Origin: Aralia elata
Lineage: Eukaryota > Streptophyta > Magnoliopsida > Apiales > Araliaceae
Length of the DNA stretch: 64,000 bases
Assembly: GCA_034770075.1 (NCBI GenBank)
Contig: CM068385.1
Coordinates: forward strand, 53,700,746 to 53,764,745
Direction of reading: 5' to 3'
Both the position numbers and the translations under genes were made by a program. The notes beneath the pieces are model-generated. The model saw nothing but the letters and a program-made list of their open reading frames with translations, was not told the DNA's origin and ran no database searches. Shown here piece by piece: positions 35,430 to 47,694 of the stretch; position 1 is the stretch's first letter; each line of letters opens with the position of its first letter.

Positions 35430-38400
35430 GCCAATCGTCATGGTATCTAATACCCTTCTTCTCTAAGTGACGATCATCCTGCCGTTTGGATAAAGCTTCA
35501 GTAAATGGATATGCAATGTTGTTCTTGAGAGTCCACTATCTCTATAGTGACTTTTCTTCTTTCAATGATTCCTCTAATCAAATGAAAGTGTCGCAACACA
35601 TGTTTGAATCCAAGATGAGACTTAGGAACTATACCTAGTTCTGTGATGAACTTTTCATCCAAACAATCAACTTGCAGCTTCACTTACAGCTATATACTTT
35701 GTCTTTGTCACTAAATCAGCAACTCTTTGCTATTTTGGAACCTTTCCAATTCACTGCACCACTATTCAAGGTAACAATTTACCTTAAAGTGGATTTGTTA
35801 TTATCTTGGTCAGTCTGAAAAACTTGAGTCTGTTTAGCCTTCTAGTTTTAGTTCAGACCTACCATGAATCATGATCACATCTTCAATACCGGTTAAGTAC
35901 TTAAGATTTTTATCACTGTCTTATAGTGATCTTCTCCAGAATATAACTGATCAACATCAGGCCTTGTATATTCATTGCATACATGATAGTAACTCATGTG
36001 ATCTCTCTTTAAATTGGAGACAATTTTATAGAGATTCACTCCATGGCTCATCATCATGAGACCTCTCTTGGAGTTTGCCATGCTAAACGCCTTTAGCATC
36101 GAATGAATATACGTTCATTGGGTCAAGCCGAACATCCTTTTAAATCTATCTATATAGACTTATATCCCCAATTTATAGGATGCTCCTCCCAAGTTATTCG
36201 TGGAGGAATGTTTAGACAATTTTATCTTTACTGATTGTAGCATTGGTGTGTCATTCCTTATCAGTAATATATCAACATATAATACTAGGAATGTCACAGT
36301 GCTCCCACTGACCCTTTTGTACACACTAGGTTCATTCTCATTTTTGATAAAATCAAACTCTTTTGATTGTCTCATCAAAATGAACGTTCCATCTTTGAGA
36401 AGCTTGCTTCAATCCATAAATGGATCATTGTAGCTTAAAACACGATTTGCTTCAACCTTTGAAACAAATTTCTCTGGCTGTATCATACATACATTCTCCT
36501 CAAGTCTTCATTGAGGAAGGACGTCTCCACATCCATTTTGCCAGATTTCGTAATAACTTGCAATCACAAGCAAAATCCAAATGGACTTGAGCATTACTCG
36601 GTAATAAGGTTTTATTACAGTCAACTCCTTGACTTTATTTGAAACCTTTTAAACAGGTATGGTCTTATAGGTCTCCACCTTGCCATTTGCCCTAGTCTTT
36701 CTCTTTAAAAACCCATTTACACCCTCTAGACACTATGTCTTTCGGTGGAGTAACCAGAGTCTATACTTGGTTCTCATACATGGAGTCCATTTCGGATTTC
36801 ATGGCTATCTGCGATTTCTCTGAGTGTCTTCTACTCATAGCCTCATCGTATATAACTGGATCATCATCCTCTATGATGCGTACCTCATCATCATCCTCTA
36901 TGATGAATCCATACCTCCTAGGTATCTTCGGTACTCTTCTAGATTTACGATTCGGTTGTGGTACAATAGGTCTATCTACAAGTTCCTCAGTTTGACTTGT
37001 AGTACTTTGTGGTTCTTGAACTCCTTCAAGATCTATTACCCTCCCACTAGCTCCTTCAATGATAAACATCTTTATCTAAGAAGGCAGCGTATAGGATTAT
37101 AGTAATAATGCTATAAACTTTCTTTAGGATATCCCACAACTCTGTACTTGTCAAATTTTGTCCCAAACTTATCTTTTGAAACCTTTTCACATAAGTTGGA
37201 CAATCCCTTATCTTAACATACTTAAGACTAGGAATCCTCCCTATCTATAACTTTTATAGAGTCTTGGGGCCGAATTTTGAGGTTACCTTATTTTGTAGAT
37301 ATGCAGCCGTTTCTAGGGCATAACCCCAGAAGGATACTGGAATGTCGATAAAAATCATTATGGACCGCACCATGTTCTACATGGTACAATTTTCCTTTTT
37401 AGATACACCAATCAATTATTGCGTATCATAAAATGTCCATTATGAGAAAAATACCATTTTGAGATGATCTAGAAACTTATTGCACAAGTATTCCTTCCTC
37501 GATCTGATCAAAGAATCTTAATACTTTATCAATTTATTTCGCTTCTGAATTCTTTGAACCTTTCAAATGATTCAGACTTGTATTTCATCAAATACATATA
37601 TTCAACTCTTTGAATGATCATTTCCTTTTCTTTTACTAGTTTGTTCAATTTGCAAAATTATTTTTCATATAAGTCAAGTTTACAAAGTCGATCAAATGAT
37701 CTTCCAGTTTCAAACAAAATATTATCATTATAAATAGAACAACAATTGTTCTTAAATATAATATCAGAACCTTCCTTGTCCAACAACGGAAGTAATAATG
37801 TTTCTTAAGAGAACTGGAACATAATAACAACTTATTAACTTAACAGACTTGCCCGTAGGCAACGCTAAACTATAAGTTCCTACGGCTAATGTAGCAACCA
37901 TTACTCCATTCTCCGCATGTAAGATTACTTACTCTTTGTTTAGCTTTCTACTTCTGCTTAGTCTCTGTATTGGATTGCATACGTGCGAACTATAGCCGGT
38001 ATCCAATACCCAAGTAGAACCTTGACTTACAGAAAGATTTATTTCAATGATGAACAAACCTATATCTGTAACCGAAGCTTCACTAAGCTTCTTCTGGTTA
38101 GCCTCTGCAAGATGCTCCTTACAGTTTCCTTTCCAATGTCTAGGCTTATTGCAGTGGAAGCAAACTCCTTTGCTATCTGCATTAGTTTTGTTCTTAGTGT
38201 CCTTAGTTATTGCCTTTCCTTATACCTTCTTTGAATTGTTCTTCTTTTAAGAAGATCCTTTGGCCCTCTTCCGTTTCCTGGAAGAATCATCTACCAGTAA
38301 GACTTAGTCTTTCTTGGTTGGAAAGTGACTCTTTACAGTTTTCAATGTGTTTAAGCAACTCATGCAGGTTGACATATAGCTTGTTCACGTGGAAAATTCA

Positions 38401-38902
38401 CAACAAATGAGAAAGAGTTCGGGAGTGATTGCAAGATCAAATCTTGGATCAACTCTTCATCCAATACAAAATCCAGTTGTCCCAATTGTTTAATCAGATT
38501 AATCATTTTTAGGACATTTGTCTATACTGTAGTGCCATCGGTTATTCTAGATTGGAAGAGCTATTTAGATATCTAATATCTAGCAGTCCTACTTTCCTCA
38601 CCATTCAACTCCTTGAAGGTGCAGGAGTACAGTAAGAGCATCCATAGTTTCATGCTGACGCTGAAGCTCGTTACTCATGGATGCGAGCATGATGCATTGA
38701 GCCAACTGTACATCATCTTGCCACTTTCTAAAAGTAGCAATCTCTTCCTCAGAGGCATTGTCTACAACTATTGCAGGGATAGGCATATTAAGGATATAAG
38801 ATAGCTTTTCAGCCTTGAGAACTATTCTCAGATTCCTTAACCAGTCCGTGTGGTCCGGTTAATTAGCATCTAATATGCTACGCAGTGATAGTGAATTAGA
38901 CA
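35430..38902 (-). pseudogene. Copia gag-pol remnant
   Basis: Minus-strand order: gag ATG near 38902 (MSNSLSLRSILDAN then a stop); gag body to about 38590; CCHC knuckle C-x2-C-x4-H-x4-C at about 38170-38110; protease with WVLDTG near 38010; degraded integrase about 37750-37130; linker and start of RT at 37069-36761 (DDPVIYDEAMSRR, MKSEMDSMYENQ); RT core near 36378-36160, where the usual YVDD reads YVDI; RNase H region towards 35450. Many stops and frame changes, and the coding part is shorter than in an intact copia pol, so there is also deletion. I do not assign a copia sublineage. Confidence 0.88.
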
Positions 38903-40657
38903 TTGTAAAATTCTGTAAAATGAATTTATAATTTAACAACATTTTAGCATACATTCATTTAATTAATTACCAAAATAAATTAGGTCTTTATTTTAAATTG
39001 GTATCTCTCACTTTTTCATCAAACTATATTACCCTCAATATATATAGTTCGGCAAATCTAATTAAAGATTTGCTAGTGAGAATAAGGATCTCATTTCAAA
39101 TGTATATAGCCTTGTGTGACACAACAAACTATATATAAATAAATAGGTAGACAACTATTGTCAATTACATCACTATGTAATTCCTTGTATTTTGCCTCTT
39201 AGATTATTTTGATCAAGTGTGACACATCCGAATCAAAATTATTTAAGTTAAGTCCAACCTAGCACTTCCATATATTCGAAAGAAAAACACTGTCCTTGTG
39301 TGACACAACAAAACAGCATCGTTCAGTCTATTTATAAGTATCAAATGTGATAAAGCAACATCTTAAATATTTAATACTTGCCTTGTGTGACACAACAAAC
39401 TCATATTAAATATTTAATACTCTATTGCTTTACCATGCTAGAAGGCGACGTTCGATATTCCAAATATCTTTGAACGCTTAAGACTTAATATATTACTTTG
39501 AGGGGTTTGTTATCATTAGTCTCATCTTGTTTAGCGCGCATGCACATATATATATAAAATACGCGTCATATTATTTTACATGCGAAGCATGTTGGATAAT
39601 ATATAATATATATATATAATAAGCATGCACATATAGAATACTATATTCTACCCGGATTGATTATGGACTTTTATTCTAGTTTGGTTCACTAGAGCCACCA
39701 AGTGAACCAAAAGGTCAAACCTAGGGTGCAAGAATTAAATTTAAATATAACTATTACATTTAAACCCGGGCTCCAATACAAACGGGTCTTCAAGCGCTCC
39801 TTGCTCCTTTGTCTCCAATTCTTCAAAAATTAATTCTAACTAGTCCTATTACATAAACTATTTACAATAAATAGAAACCTTGATCAGCAGTCAAGGGGAA
39901 GTACATAGGAGGGAGATAGAATTTACATTACGAAAAAATTAGAGAAGATGAGGTACGCAGACCCCATTTATAAATACTCATACATTCAAGCATCCACTAA
40001 AATAAATTCAATCACACATTGGTCAATAGTCCATAATCAATCCCTATTTATTATCATACATATATCTATATGTATCAATAAATAACATTCATCCCATGAA
40101 TAATAAAACCATTCCATATATGCATTAATATCATTTAATGGGCAATATTAGTTAGTATAAAATCTAATTTCAACTCCAATTAGTTATCATGGAATCTAAT
40201 TCCAACTCTAATTAGTTATCATGAAATCCAATTTCAATTAAAATAAACTTCTTTATTTTAATCATATTCCAAATCAAAATAAACTCTTTTATTTTAATTT
40301 ATCCAATTTTGAATAAAATAAACTCCTTTATTTTTTAATCAAATTTCAAATCAAAATAAACTTCTTTATTTTAATTTATCCAATTTTTTGAATAAAAATA
40401 AACTCCTTTATTTTTAATCAAATTCCAAATTAAAATAAACTTCTTTATTTTAATTTATCCAATTTTTTGAATAAAAATAAACTCCTTTATTTTTAATCAA
40501 ATTCCAAATCAAAATAAACTCCTTTATTTTAATTTACAAAAATAAAAAAATAAAAAAAATAAAAAAATTTACACAAACAATTATGCCCAATTAAATTGTT
40601 CTAAACACATATCAATGTATATACAGAATCAAAATAATTAATAATTCGCATAAAGTT
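38903..40657 (-). other. Long untranslated leader of the copia element
   Basis: It is 1.75 kb between primer site and gag, unusually long and very AT-rich. It holds three copies of cttgtgtgacacaacaaa (39111, 39295, 39382), each an inverted repeat around ttgtgt-g-acacaa, and a tandem repeat at its start. A purine/pyrimidine-alternating tatata stretch lies near 39545-39620. No ORF is supported. Confidence 0.7.
40227..40560 (-). repeat. AT-rich tandem repeat in the copia leader
   Basis: Units of about 60-85 bp repeat the phrase aaataaactcctttatttt alternating with atccaattttttgaataaa, four or so times, ending in an A-rich run at 40535-40570. Confidence 0.8.
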
Positions 40658-40672
40658 TGGCTCCTGATACCA
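40658..40672 (-). other. Primer binding site of the copia element
   Basis: The minus strand reads tggtatcaggagcca one base after the LTR end, matching the initiator-Met tRNA type used by copia elements. Confidence 0.88.
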
Positions 40673-40673
40673 C

Positions 40674-42471
40674 TATTATGTTTGTATAATGCGAACATGC
40701 AATCAAATTACATAAATAAAGCGGAAGAGCGATAAAATCAGATTTTAAAATTTTATACAAACCATCACCATGATCTTTATTTATGCACAATTATTAATTA
40801 AACGAAAGAGATGGAGAATAAGAATTATACCCTTGTAGAATTCTAGCTTCCTCAGGTACAAGTTCACCTCCAATTCCTTCGCGTTCTCCTTGAATTCCAC
40901 CGATGAAATTCCTTCCTTTGATCAACTTTAGCCACCCAAGTGTTTGGCCTCTAGAGGTGATCCACCAAGGAATAATACTTGTTCAAGAAGATGGGTATTG
41001 GCAAAACCCTAGTTTCTATCTCTATAGAAATTGTAAGTACTCTCCACAATTCTTATGCAAGAGTGTGTAACCCTAATCTATGATAAGACTTCTCTTATTT
41101 ATAGATGTAGGAAAACCCTTCCCTAAACTATTTAGGATTAGGGTTTCTATTCTAATTAAACTCCTTTAATTAAATTAAACTCCTAATCCAATTAGGAATT
41201 CATGTGAGAGTACTTCTATTAATTAATTCTCAATCCATATTAGGAATTAAATAATAGTAATAGTAATAATAATAATAAGACTCCTCTTATTAATTTATAT
41301 TTAATATTTCTAAAATATTAAATAATAAATATTAAGCTATTTAATTTATTCTATCTCCATAGACTAAATTAAATACACTTAACTTATTATTACAATTATG
41401 TCATTTACTTCTTAAATAAATATTTTTCTTTTGCGGTGTGACCCTTTAGGTTCTCCATATTAAACTGGTTGTGAATAAATCAATTAGAACAATTCTAATC
41501 TTATTTAAATAAATAAATTAAACTATTTAATTCATTTAAATAAATAATATTTATTCTACAATAAGGGTAAGCCCCCTTAGCGATCAACGACTTTCCAGAT
41601 AATATAGATTTCAACATTAATCATAAAAGAACCTTTTAGTGCATAGTTACCGTATAATTCAATCATTCTACCATACAATGTCCCAATTAAATATAAGACA
41701 TGGAATTACTGTCAAGTCTTATTTTATTTAATTATATGTATTTCGATTCTCAAATGCACAACTCTAAATAATGCAAATTAGAAACTGTTTTCTAATTTCA
41801 TTCTGCCTTGGCCAAGGACTACTGAGTTGTCATTTATCGAATCACATAGGACATTCACATCTTTTACTAGACGTGGTAGATTCTTTGTTGATCATTCACC
41901 TATCTTCATGTACAACTTATTATACCCAATCATACCCTTTGTTATACCCTAAAGGTCTTAAGGGACATGTCAAAGTATAACTCATCATACACAAGATACT
42001 ATGATGATCTCAAGTCCAAGGATCACTTGTACTACTATCACTAGAGGAATTCCTATTGACAGGCGAGTAAAACTCCATTAGGTATTCCTTAGCGAGCCAC
42101 GTTCAGTGAACTTATTCTCCAATAAGCACCTACATACTTGCTTTAGTGTCTCCACACAAATGATTATGAGATCAATCATCCTCTTCTTAAGAGCAAGCAA
42201 CGTATGTACTAATCTATCCGGATTAACTAATCCCCTTTTTAGTAATCCAACGATTAGGAACGATTTTAGTTTGTGAGCTATCTAGAATTTAGATCTCATT
42301 AGCATGATCACCATCATGATTCTAAAAGCATTGCTCAAAACTATGGGTTTATCACATTTAATATAACAACACTATGTAGATAATATAAAATGTCTTTAAT
42401 AACCGAATAAGATTACAAAGTATATGTTACATCATATCAAATATGATTGGCTTGTGTGCATACTACTTTCA
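40674..42471 (-). repeat. 5' LTR of the copia element
   Basis: It is 1798 bp. The terminal base pair at the inner end is changed (TA in place of TG on the plus strand at 40674), a mutation after insertion. The outer end ACTACTTTCA is intact. Confidence 0.93.
41095..41103 (-). promoter_or_regulatory. Candidate TATA box of the copia 5' LTR
   Basis: The minus strand reads tataaataa. The same site is present in the 3' LTR (about 34035) and, with changes, in the solo LTR (about 1440). Confidence 0.5.
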
Positions 42472-43030
42472 AAGACCCTTAGGGTATATCAAAGGGTATG
42501 ATTGGGTATAATAAGTTACACATGGAGATAGGTAAATGGTCAACAAAGAATCTACCACTTCTAGTAAAAGGAGAGAATGTCCTATGTGATTCGATAAATG
42601 ACGACTCAGAAGTCTTTGCCCAAAGCAGAATGAAATTAGAAAGGAGTTTCTAATTTGCATTAATCATCACTGAAAGGTTCTTTTGTGATTAATGTTGAAA
42701 TCTATATTATTTAGAAAGTCGTTGATCGCTAAGGGGGTTTACCCTTATTATAGAATAAATATTATTTATTTAAATAAATTAAATAGTTTAATTTATTTAT
42801 TTAAATAAGATTAGAATTGTTCTAATTGATTTATTCACAACCGGTTTAATATGGAGAACCTAAAGGGTCACACCGCAAAAGAAAAATATTTGTTTAAGAA
42901 GTAAATGACATAATTGTAATAATAAGTTAAGTGTATTTAATTTAATCTATGGAGATAGAATAAATTAAATAGCTTAATATTTATTATTTAATATTTTGGA
43001 AATATTAAATATAAATTAATAAGAGGAGTC

Positions 43031-43071
<41 letters not shown>

Positions 43072-43149
43072 TAATTCCTAAAAGGGTTTGGGAATTAATT
43101 AATAAAAGTACTCTTATAAATTCCTAATTGGATTAGCACTACAAAAAAA

Positions 43150-43945
43150 TAGGGCTTCAGCAACAACCGATTTTCGTTGCTAAAGGTGTAAAATTTCGTT
43201 CCAAAAGGGTTTTGGCAACGACTTTACTGTCGTTGCGTCTTTCATTGCGCAATGAGCGTTGCTAATTGTTCCGCAACGAACGTATTTTTGTCGTTGCCGA
43301 AAGTAATATATTTTGCAACGAAATTTGGCTTTCGTACAGAGACATCAATCCTTTAGCAACAAAGTGTATTGTTGCCGAATAATTAAAATTGCGTTGCTAA
43401 AAATCCCATTTCGTTGCAAAAGCCTGCTAATTGGCAACGAAATGAACTCTTTTTTTTGCAACGCCATGCATTTTCGTTGCAATTGACACCATTTTGCAAC
43501 GACATTTTTCGTTGTAGTAAATTATGAAAATTGTTGCCTAAGCTTGCTTTCGTTGCGGAATGTAAACTTTTTAGCAACGATTTTCATTGCTGATTATATT
43601 ATTTGACGACATTATGCTGAATCAGCAACGAAAATGTTTGTTGCTGGTTATTTTTCAATAGCAACGAAAGTCGTCGATTAGCAACGACATTATATGTTGT
43701 CGTTTCTTTATATGTGCAACGAAAGTTGATATGATTTGCATCAATAAAAAATGTTACCTTTTATTTTTGTATTAGCAACAATATCCTCTCCGTTGTTATT
43801 AGGTTAATTTTTCGTTGCCAAATATTATATTTTTAATGCCATTAGCAACGAAAATTTGTTGCTAAATGTATAACAAATTGTTGCTATATTAAAACTTGTT
43901 CAATGCTTTGGTAACGAATTATATTGTTGTCAAATCAAAATTTGA
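43150..43945. repeat. CACTA subterminal repeats built on gcaacgaaa
   Basis: More than twenty copies of gcaacgaaa or its complement tttcgttgc occur, with variants, spaced about 20-45 bases, in both orientations. In studied CACTA elements such motifs bind the transposase. Confidence 0.88.
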
Positions 43946-44816
43946 CATTCTTTTTGTGTACCTGGCTACATAATTGCAAATAATGGCAAAAATACAAAAA
44001 AAACTAAAATATTATTAACTTAATAAAATCATCCACTACATAATCATTCATTATCTTTACAATTAACCATCTAAAGCTACCACAGTTCTTCAATCAAAGT
44101 ATATATCTACATATATAGAGAGAGTACACTTCATAATTTCGACCCTAGTCTTCCGTAAACGTAGCACGAAAATTTGATACCCAGTATTGTAAGGCATGTC
44201 GTGGAAGCAGTCTTCCTGCACATATTTAAAAATAATAGCAAGTCAGGAAAATGAAGCAAATAGGTCACCAGAGGCACTTAATGCCAAAATCAAAGACAAT
44301 GAGTTGCTACGTGGTACTAATGTACACCGTATTGCTCATAAGCAGAAAAAGACAAATAGGCAATCACAATATCTTTTGCTACAAATCCAAATAGAAAAAG
44401 AACCTTCAGTCCTTATAAAGTAAGGATTATGTAAAACTTAACCTTTTGTAAATTAATATCAATTAGACTGAAAATATCAAGGAAGTTGTATATTGAATAA
44501 AGCTACTAAATATAGACTTAAAAATCATCACAAAGGGTCGTTTGTTTCAGTAATAAAACTGCTGTTTTGTTTTAACATAATACATCTTCTCCAACTAAGA
44601 ACATATAATAGCAGTATTCTTCTGTGCTTCTACACTACAGGAATATTGCTAAATTTATGCAGAAGCTAACACTTCTTAGAAGCACACTCTACTTTAGTCA
44701 AAACACCTGACTAGAGATGTGTCAAAGACCGCAAGTGAAAAAGGGAATTCTGATGGAAAATACATCACAGTATTTACACACAAATTGAAAATTAAGAACA
44801 ATATATTAATGCATAC
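43946..44816. other. Non-coding segment between CACTA repeats and the first gene fragment
   Basis: AT-rich DNA without recognisable coding potential. A small plus-strand frame at 44196-44423 has no family features. It could include intron or UTR of the captured gene downstream of the exon at 44817. Confidence 0.5.
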
Positions 44817-45174
44817 ATGATGATAGATGTAGCAAAGGCATTCTGGCATGAATCTCAAGTTTGCAGCTTCCCCCCATATTAGAAGATATAGACCCATGTA
44901 TAACAATTTTCGTTGCTGCACTTCCTGTTGAATAGTAGGTAACCTGAAAGCAAAGAAGAACAGAATTTATAAGTATTCCATAAGAATAGGGATATTATTA
45001 AGAATGGAAGAAGAAAGATTCAACTAATAGGATTGTAACCACTATAGTCATAATATACACTAAAAAATTGGAACATTCACTCACCAGACTACTTTTGCGA
45101 CCCAAATATTTGCACCATCTTTTGTAGTTTTTAAAGAGTCTTTTCATGACATCAGTAAGGGTACGGTCATCCAG
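44817..45174 (-). pseudogene. Callose synthase fragment: two exons with intron
   Basis: Exon 1 is 45174-45085 (LDDRTLTDVMKRLFKNYKRW, then CKYLGRKSSL), preceded by a cag acceptor and followed by gtgagt. Exon 2 is 44943-44817 (LPTIQQEVQQRKLLYMGLYL, then LIWGEAANLRFMPEC), preceded by tttcag and followed by gtatgc. These are consecutive stretches of the N-terminal cytosolic region of plant glucan synthase-like/callose synthase proteins, which make beta-1,3-glucan at the plasma membrane and cell plate. The 141-base intron is kept, so capture was from genomic DNA, not mRNA. Exon joining appears to be out of phase by a small deletion. It carries about 70 residues of a protein of roughly 1900 and cannot be functional. 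Confidence 0.88.
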
Positions 45175-45622
45175 CTGACAAGTATAACATAAGAGGATGA
45201 TATGAGTTCAAAATATATTTATAAAATCAAATGATATGCAATTAATTTTTTTTTTTTTGTGGATTATAATACCCTAGGCTGCTGTTCAGGCTTTGAAAAT
45301 TGCCGGATGTGCACATTTTCCAGCAACAAAATGTATAAATTAGTCTTGGAATATAACACGAGCAATGGTGATTAAGTGGCAATCTTGCCAATGTTGATCT
45401 TCTAGACGGTGTTCAGTTTTTCCCCCCAGAGCCTCATAAGTGTATAAATTATTAATTGTGTACTGCCCACCAAGAATCAAGCTTCTGCAACTACTTCATC
45501 CTAGTGGTCACTATCAAAGTGTCATCATACCTTCTAACAAATTTATTTGGTACTTGAAATTGCTTATATTACTTGTTCAGTACAAATATATTCAAATCTC
45601 AGGAGGACCACAGGTACATTAC
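45175..45622. other. Spacer between the callose synthase and ATG18 fragments
   Basis: 448 bases with no recognised exon. It may hold introns of either captured gene. The junction between the two sources is somewhere in here and no repeat marks it. Confidence 0.45.
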
Positions 45623-45827
45623 CTTTAAAAAATGAAAGATGCGAAACAGCAGATGTAGTCGACATATTTGATTTTCCACTACTTGATCTTTCGATTCCCA
45701 AAGACCCTGAATCAATCTTTAGACCAAAGACATGGACAGTTCCCTTATCACTTGAAACAGCTAGCCATTGGGCAGTTGAAGAGAAAGCCAGGCTGTAAAT
45801 ATCTGCTCTATCTGCGCCTCTCCTTAC
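45623..45827 (-). pseudogene. ATG18/WIPI autophagy protein exon fragment
   Basis: The minus-strand exon reads VRRGADRADIYSLAFSSTA followed by WLAVSSDKGTVHVFGL, a signature of the WD-repeat beta-propeller of plant ATG18 proteins, which bind phosphoinositides during autophagosome formation. It is bounded by an acceptor (atgtag) at 45828-45833 and a donor (gtaatg) at 45622-45617. The exon has an open frame of 68 codons. It ends at LSFFKG, where family members continue to another propeller blade that is not found here. The phosphoinositide motif itself lies outside this piece. Which ATG18 paralogue is not decided. Confidence 0.85.
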
Positions 45828-47690
45828 CTACATTGAGTATGGAAACAAAGTTTCACAAAAATAAAGTTAAAAAGAAGCTCATCCAAAAGCTGATGTAAAT
45901 TTATAAGGACAAAGCTAATGAACTGTAAGCAAACAGCAATAGTGAGACTTGAGAGTGAATCTTACAGTAACCAACATGAGACCCTAGAGAAGAATCCTGA
46001 GCGTATAATTTAAAAAGTTTTATACACAGCAATAAAAGTAGCAAAGCTTATAAAGACAAAACCCCCAAGCTAAAGAGATGGGCTTAAACTTTGCAGTTAC
46101 GAGTCAAGTGGCTTATGATACAGTTAAACTCAAGCTAAGGTATTGATTTTATAGAGTACAACCTGAGTTTAAACAAAGCTTATGGAGCCAAGAACCAAAG
46201 TGAAAAATTTTACTCAGCCTCCTTAAATTGCAACTCAAAGCTACATATTACAAGGATCCAAATCTTGGCAACACATTCACCAAATTTAGGATCAGGTCAC
46301 CAATACTTGTGCACAAGGAAAACGAAATAAATTTGTTATTAAAGCATGAATTGCAGTTCCAAAGCATTTAAATAAAACCTTACAGTAAAACAGTGCAAAA
46401 ATCAACTTCATAGCATCCAAATAAGACCTTGCTGAAGAACATCAAATACATGTATGGAGTCCAAGAAAAGATAAGAAAAATCTGTTTTTATTTTGGGTGA
46501 CATCATGGAACCAAATCATATTGTCCTAGATGCCTTGCAGGCAAGAAAATTCATGATAATCAAGTTTAGTAACAGATTCATGATTCATCCATCTAAGGCC
46601 GACCTCTTTCCTTATCTGGAAGGGGAGAGCAAAGGAAGAAATAATAAGGAGCTTCATACCAAATTGAGTTTCATTGTCAACAATCAATGTGGCATATAGT
46701 AAAAGAAAAAACAGATGACGAACTTGTTCCATCTGTACTAAAATTACATTCATTTTTTAAAAGTGAAGAATAGTATGTGACATTGAAAAAGGGAACCAGG
46801 ATACTCAAATTTGGTATTGGAGGTTTTCTTTATTTCTTATAATATAAATAATATTCTCAACCAATGAAAGCTATGATATTAAATATATTAGTTCTAAACT
46901 TCACTTATATGATGAAGCATGGCAAAATCATACCTTCTAACAAATATCCAGGTAAACACAAGAACATAAAATTCAGATGCGTGATTAATCATCATAACGT
47001 ACATAGAAATCCTAATTGTTTATTCAGTCCAAACAATGAAAAAAAAAACCCATCTCCCTGTCTTTCATCAAAGTGAGAAACAAGGGAGAATAAAATGAAA
47101 AAAAAAGTAGAAAGCGGGAGACCCAATTAATCTATTGAAAGATACCTCTTGAAACTCTTGACCCCGATGCATATCTCCATAGTTGGGCCGACTCTAATTC
47201 ACGGACCAATTTTAGCCACCTCGAAATCAAGTTAGCCGAGGTTGAGAGGTTTAGCATCATGTCTTGCTGCTCAGAGTTCGGCCATCTCAACCGTTCAAGG
47301 GTGCCAAAATCGTTGATTCATTCCACATGATTATCCAAATCACTGTCTTAATCAAAGCCCCAAGATCACATCGTTAATGCTATTACATGTGACAGAGGCT
47401 GTCATTCCTCCAACTCAAACTCTGGCCATGGAGGCTGCGACAACAGAGAAATCGGGATGGAGATGGTGCAGATATAGATCTAGATCTATATGGAAGGGTT
47501 TGTTTGGTAGAAGGGTTGTTAGAGCCTCTTTCGGTAGGAGGGTTGGTATTATTTGTTTTTTTACTGTTGAAGTATTCGAGGGTTACTTATTTTTTGATTT
47601 AATTGTGAATAAATTTTTGGGTGAATACTTGTAATTGGATCTATTGGTATAATATTAAATTTATGATTTGTATTTGTTTCGATACAAATA
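45828..47690. other. Unassigned segment up to the satellite array
   Basis: It is mostly non-coding. A minus-strand open stretch at 47321-47146 (about 58 codons, including NLISRWLKLVRELESAQLW) ends at a donor-like ag|gtatct and has protein-like composition, but I do not recognise the family. Minus-strand 46753-46526 is open but unremarkable. The palindrome tatagatctagatctata lies near 47470. Confidence 0.4.
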
Positions 47691-47694
47691 AAGA

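Larger units (their letters stand above)
33620..42471 (-). mobile_element. Complete Ty1/copia element, target duplication AAGAC
   Basis: LTRs at 33620-35410 (3') and 40674-42471 (5') are nearly identical, with a few substitutions and a 7 bp indel. The primer site adjoins the right LTR and the polypurine tract adjoins the left LTR, fixing the minus orientation. AAGAC occurs at 33615-33619 and 42472-42476. Gag, protease, integrase, RT and RNase H remnants lie in copia order on the minus strand (protease and integrase before RT). All coding parts are broken, so structural completeness does not mean activity. Confidence 0.96.
33100..43136 (+). mobile_element. Copia LTR split by a same-family copia insertion
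   Basis: The LTR portions are 33100-33619 and 42477-43136; the interval between is the minus-strand copia element plus its second AAGAC. The left part starts TGAAAGTAGTATGC. Compared with the solo LTR at 49-1872, the right part lacks about 130 bases near 42660 and stops at 43136, where a CACTA-type end begins. The final 500 or so bases of the LTR are absent from the window. Confidence 0.9.
43137..47690. mobile_element. CACTA-type transposon end with captured gene fragments
   Basis: The left end CACTACAAAAAAATAGGGC interrupts the copia LTR right after gattag, and is followed by a dense subterminal repeat zone. CACTA termini and short subterminal repeats in both orientations are hallmarks of En/Spm elements. 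No transposase was recognised. Exon fragments of two cellular genes lie behind the repeat zone on the minus strand. No matching right end (tgtagtg) and no resumption of the LTR are found, so the right boundary is arbitrary and set where the satellite begins; membership of all this DNA in one transposon is inference. Confidence 0.65.

Noticed and set aside
43500..43520. Possible CACTA right end (gttgtagtaa)
   Set aside because: It lacks the final g of tgtagtg and the T-rich terminus, lies inside the subterminal repeat zone and is not followed by the rest of the copia LTR.
44817..45827. A functional callose synthase or ATG18 gene
   Set aside because: Only two exons and one exon are present of genes that have many, with no start, end or neighbouring exons.
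46526..46753. Minus-strand 75-codon ORF behind the ATG18 fragment
   Set aside because: Composition is intron-like, with a T-rich stretch giving FFLLLYATL; not recognised as ATG18 or callose synthase.
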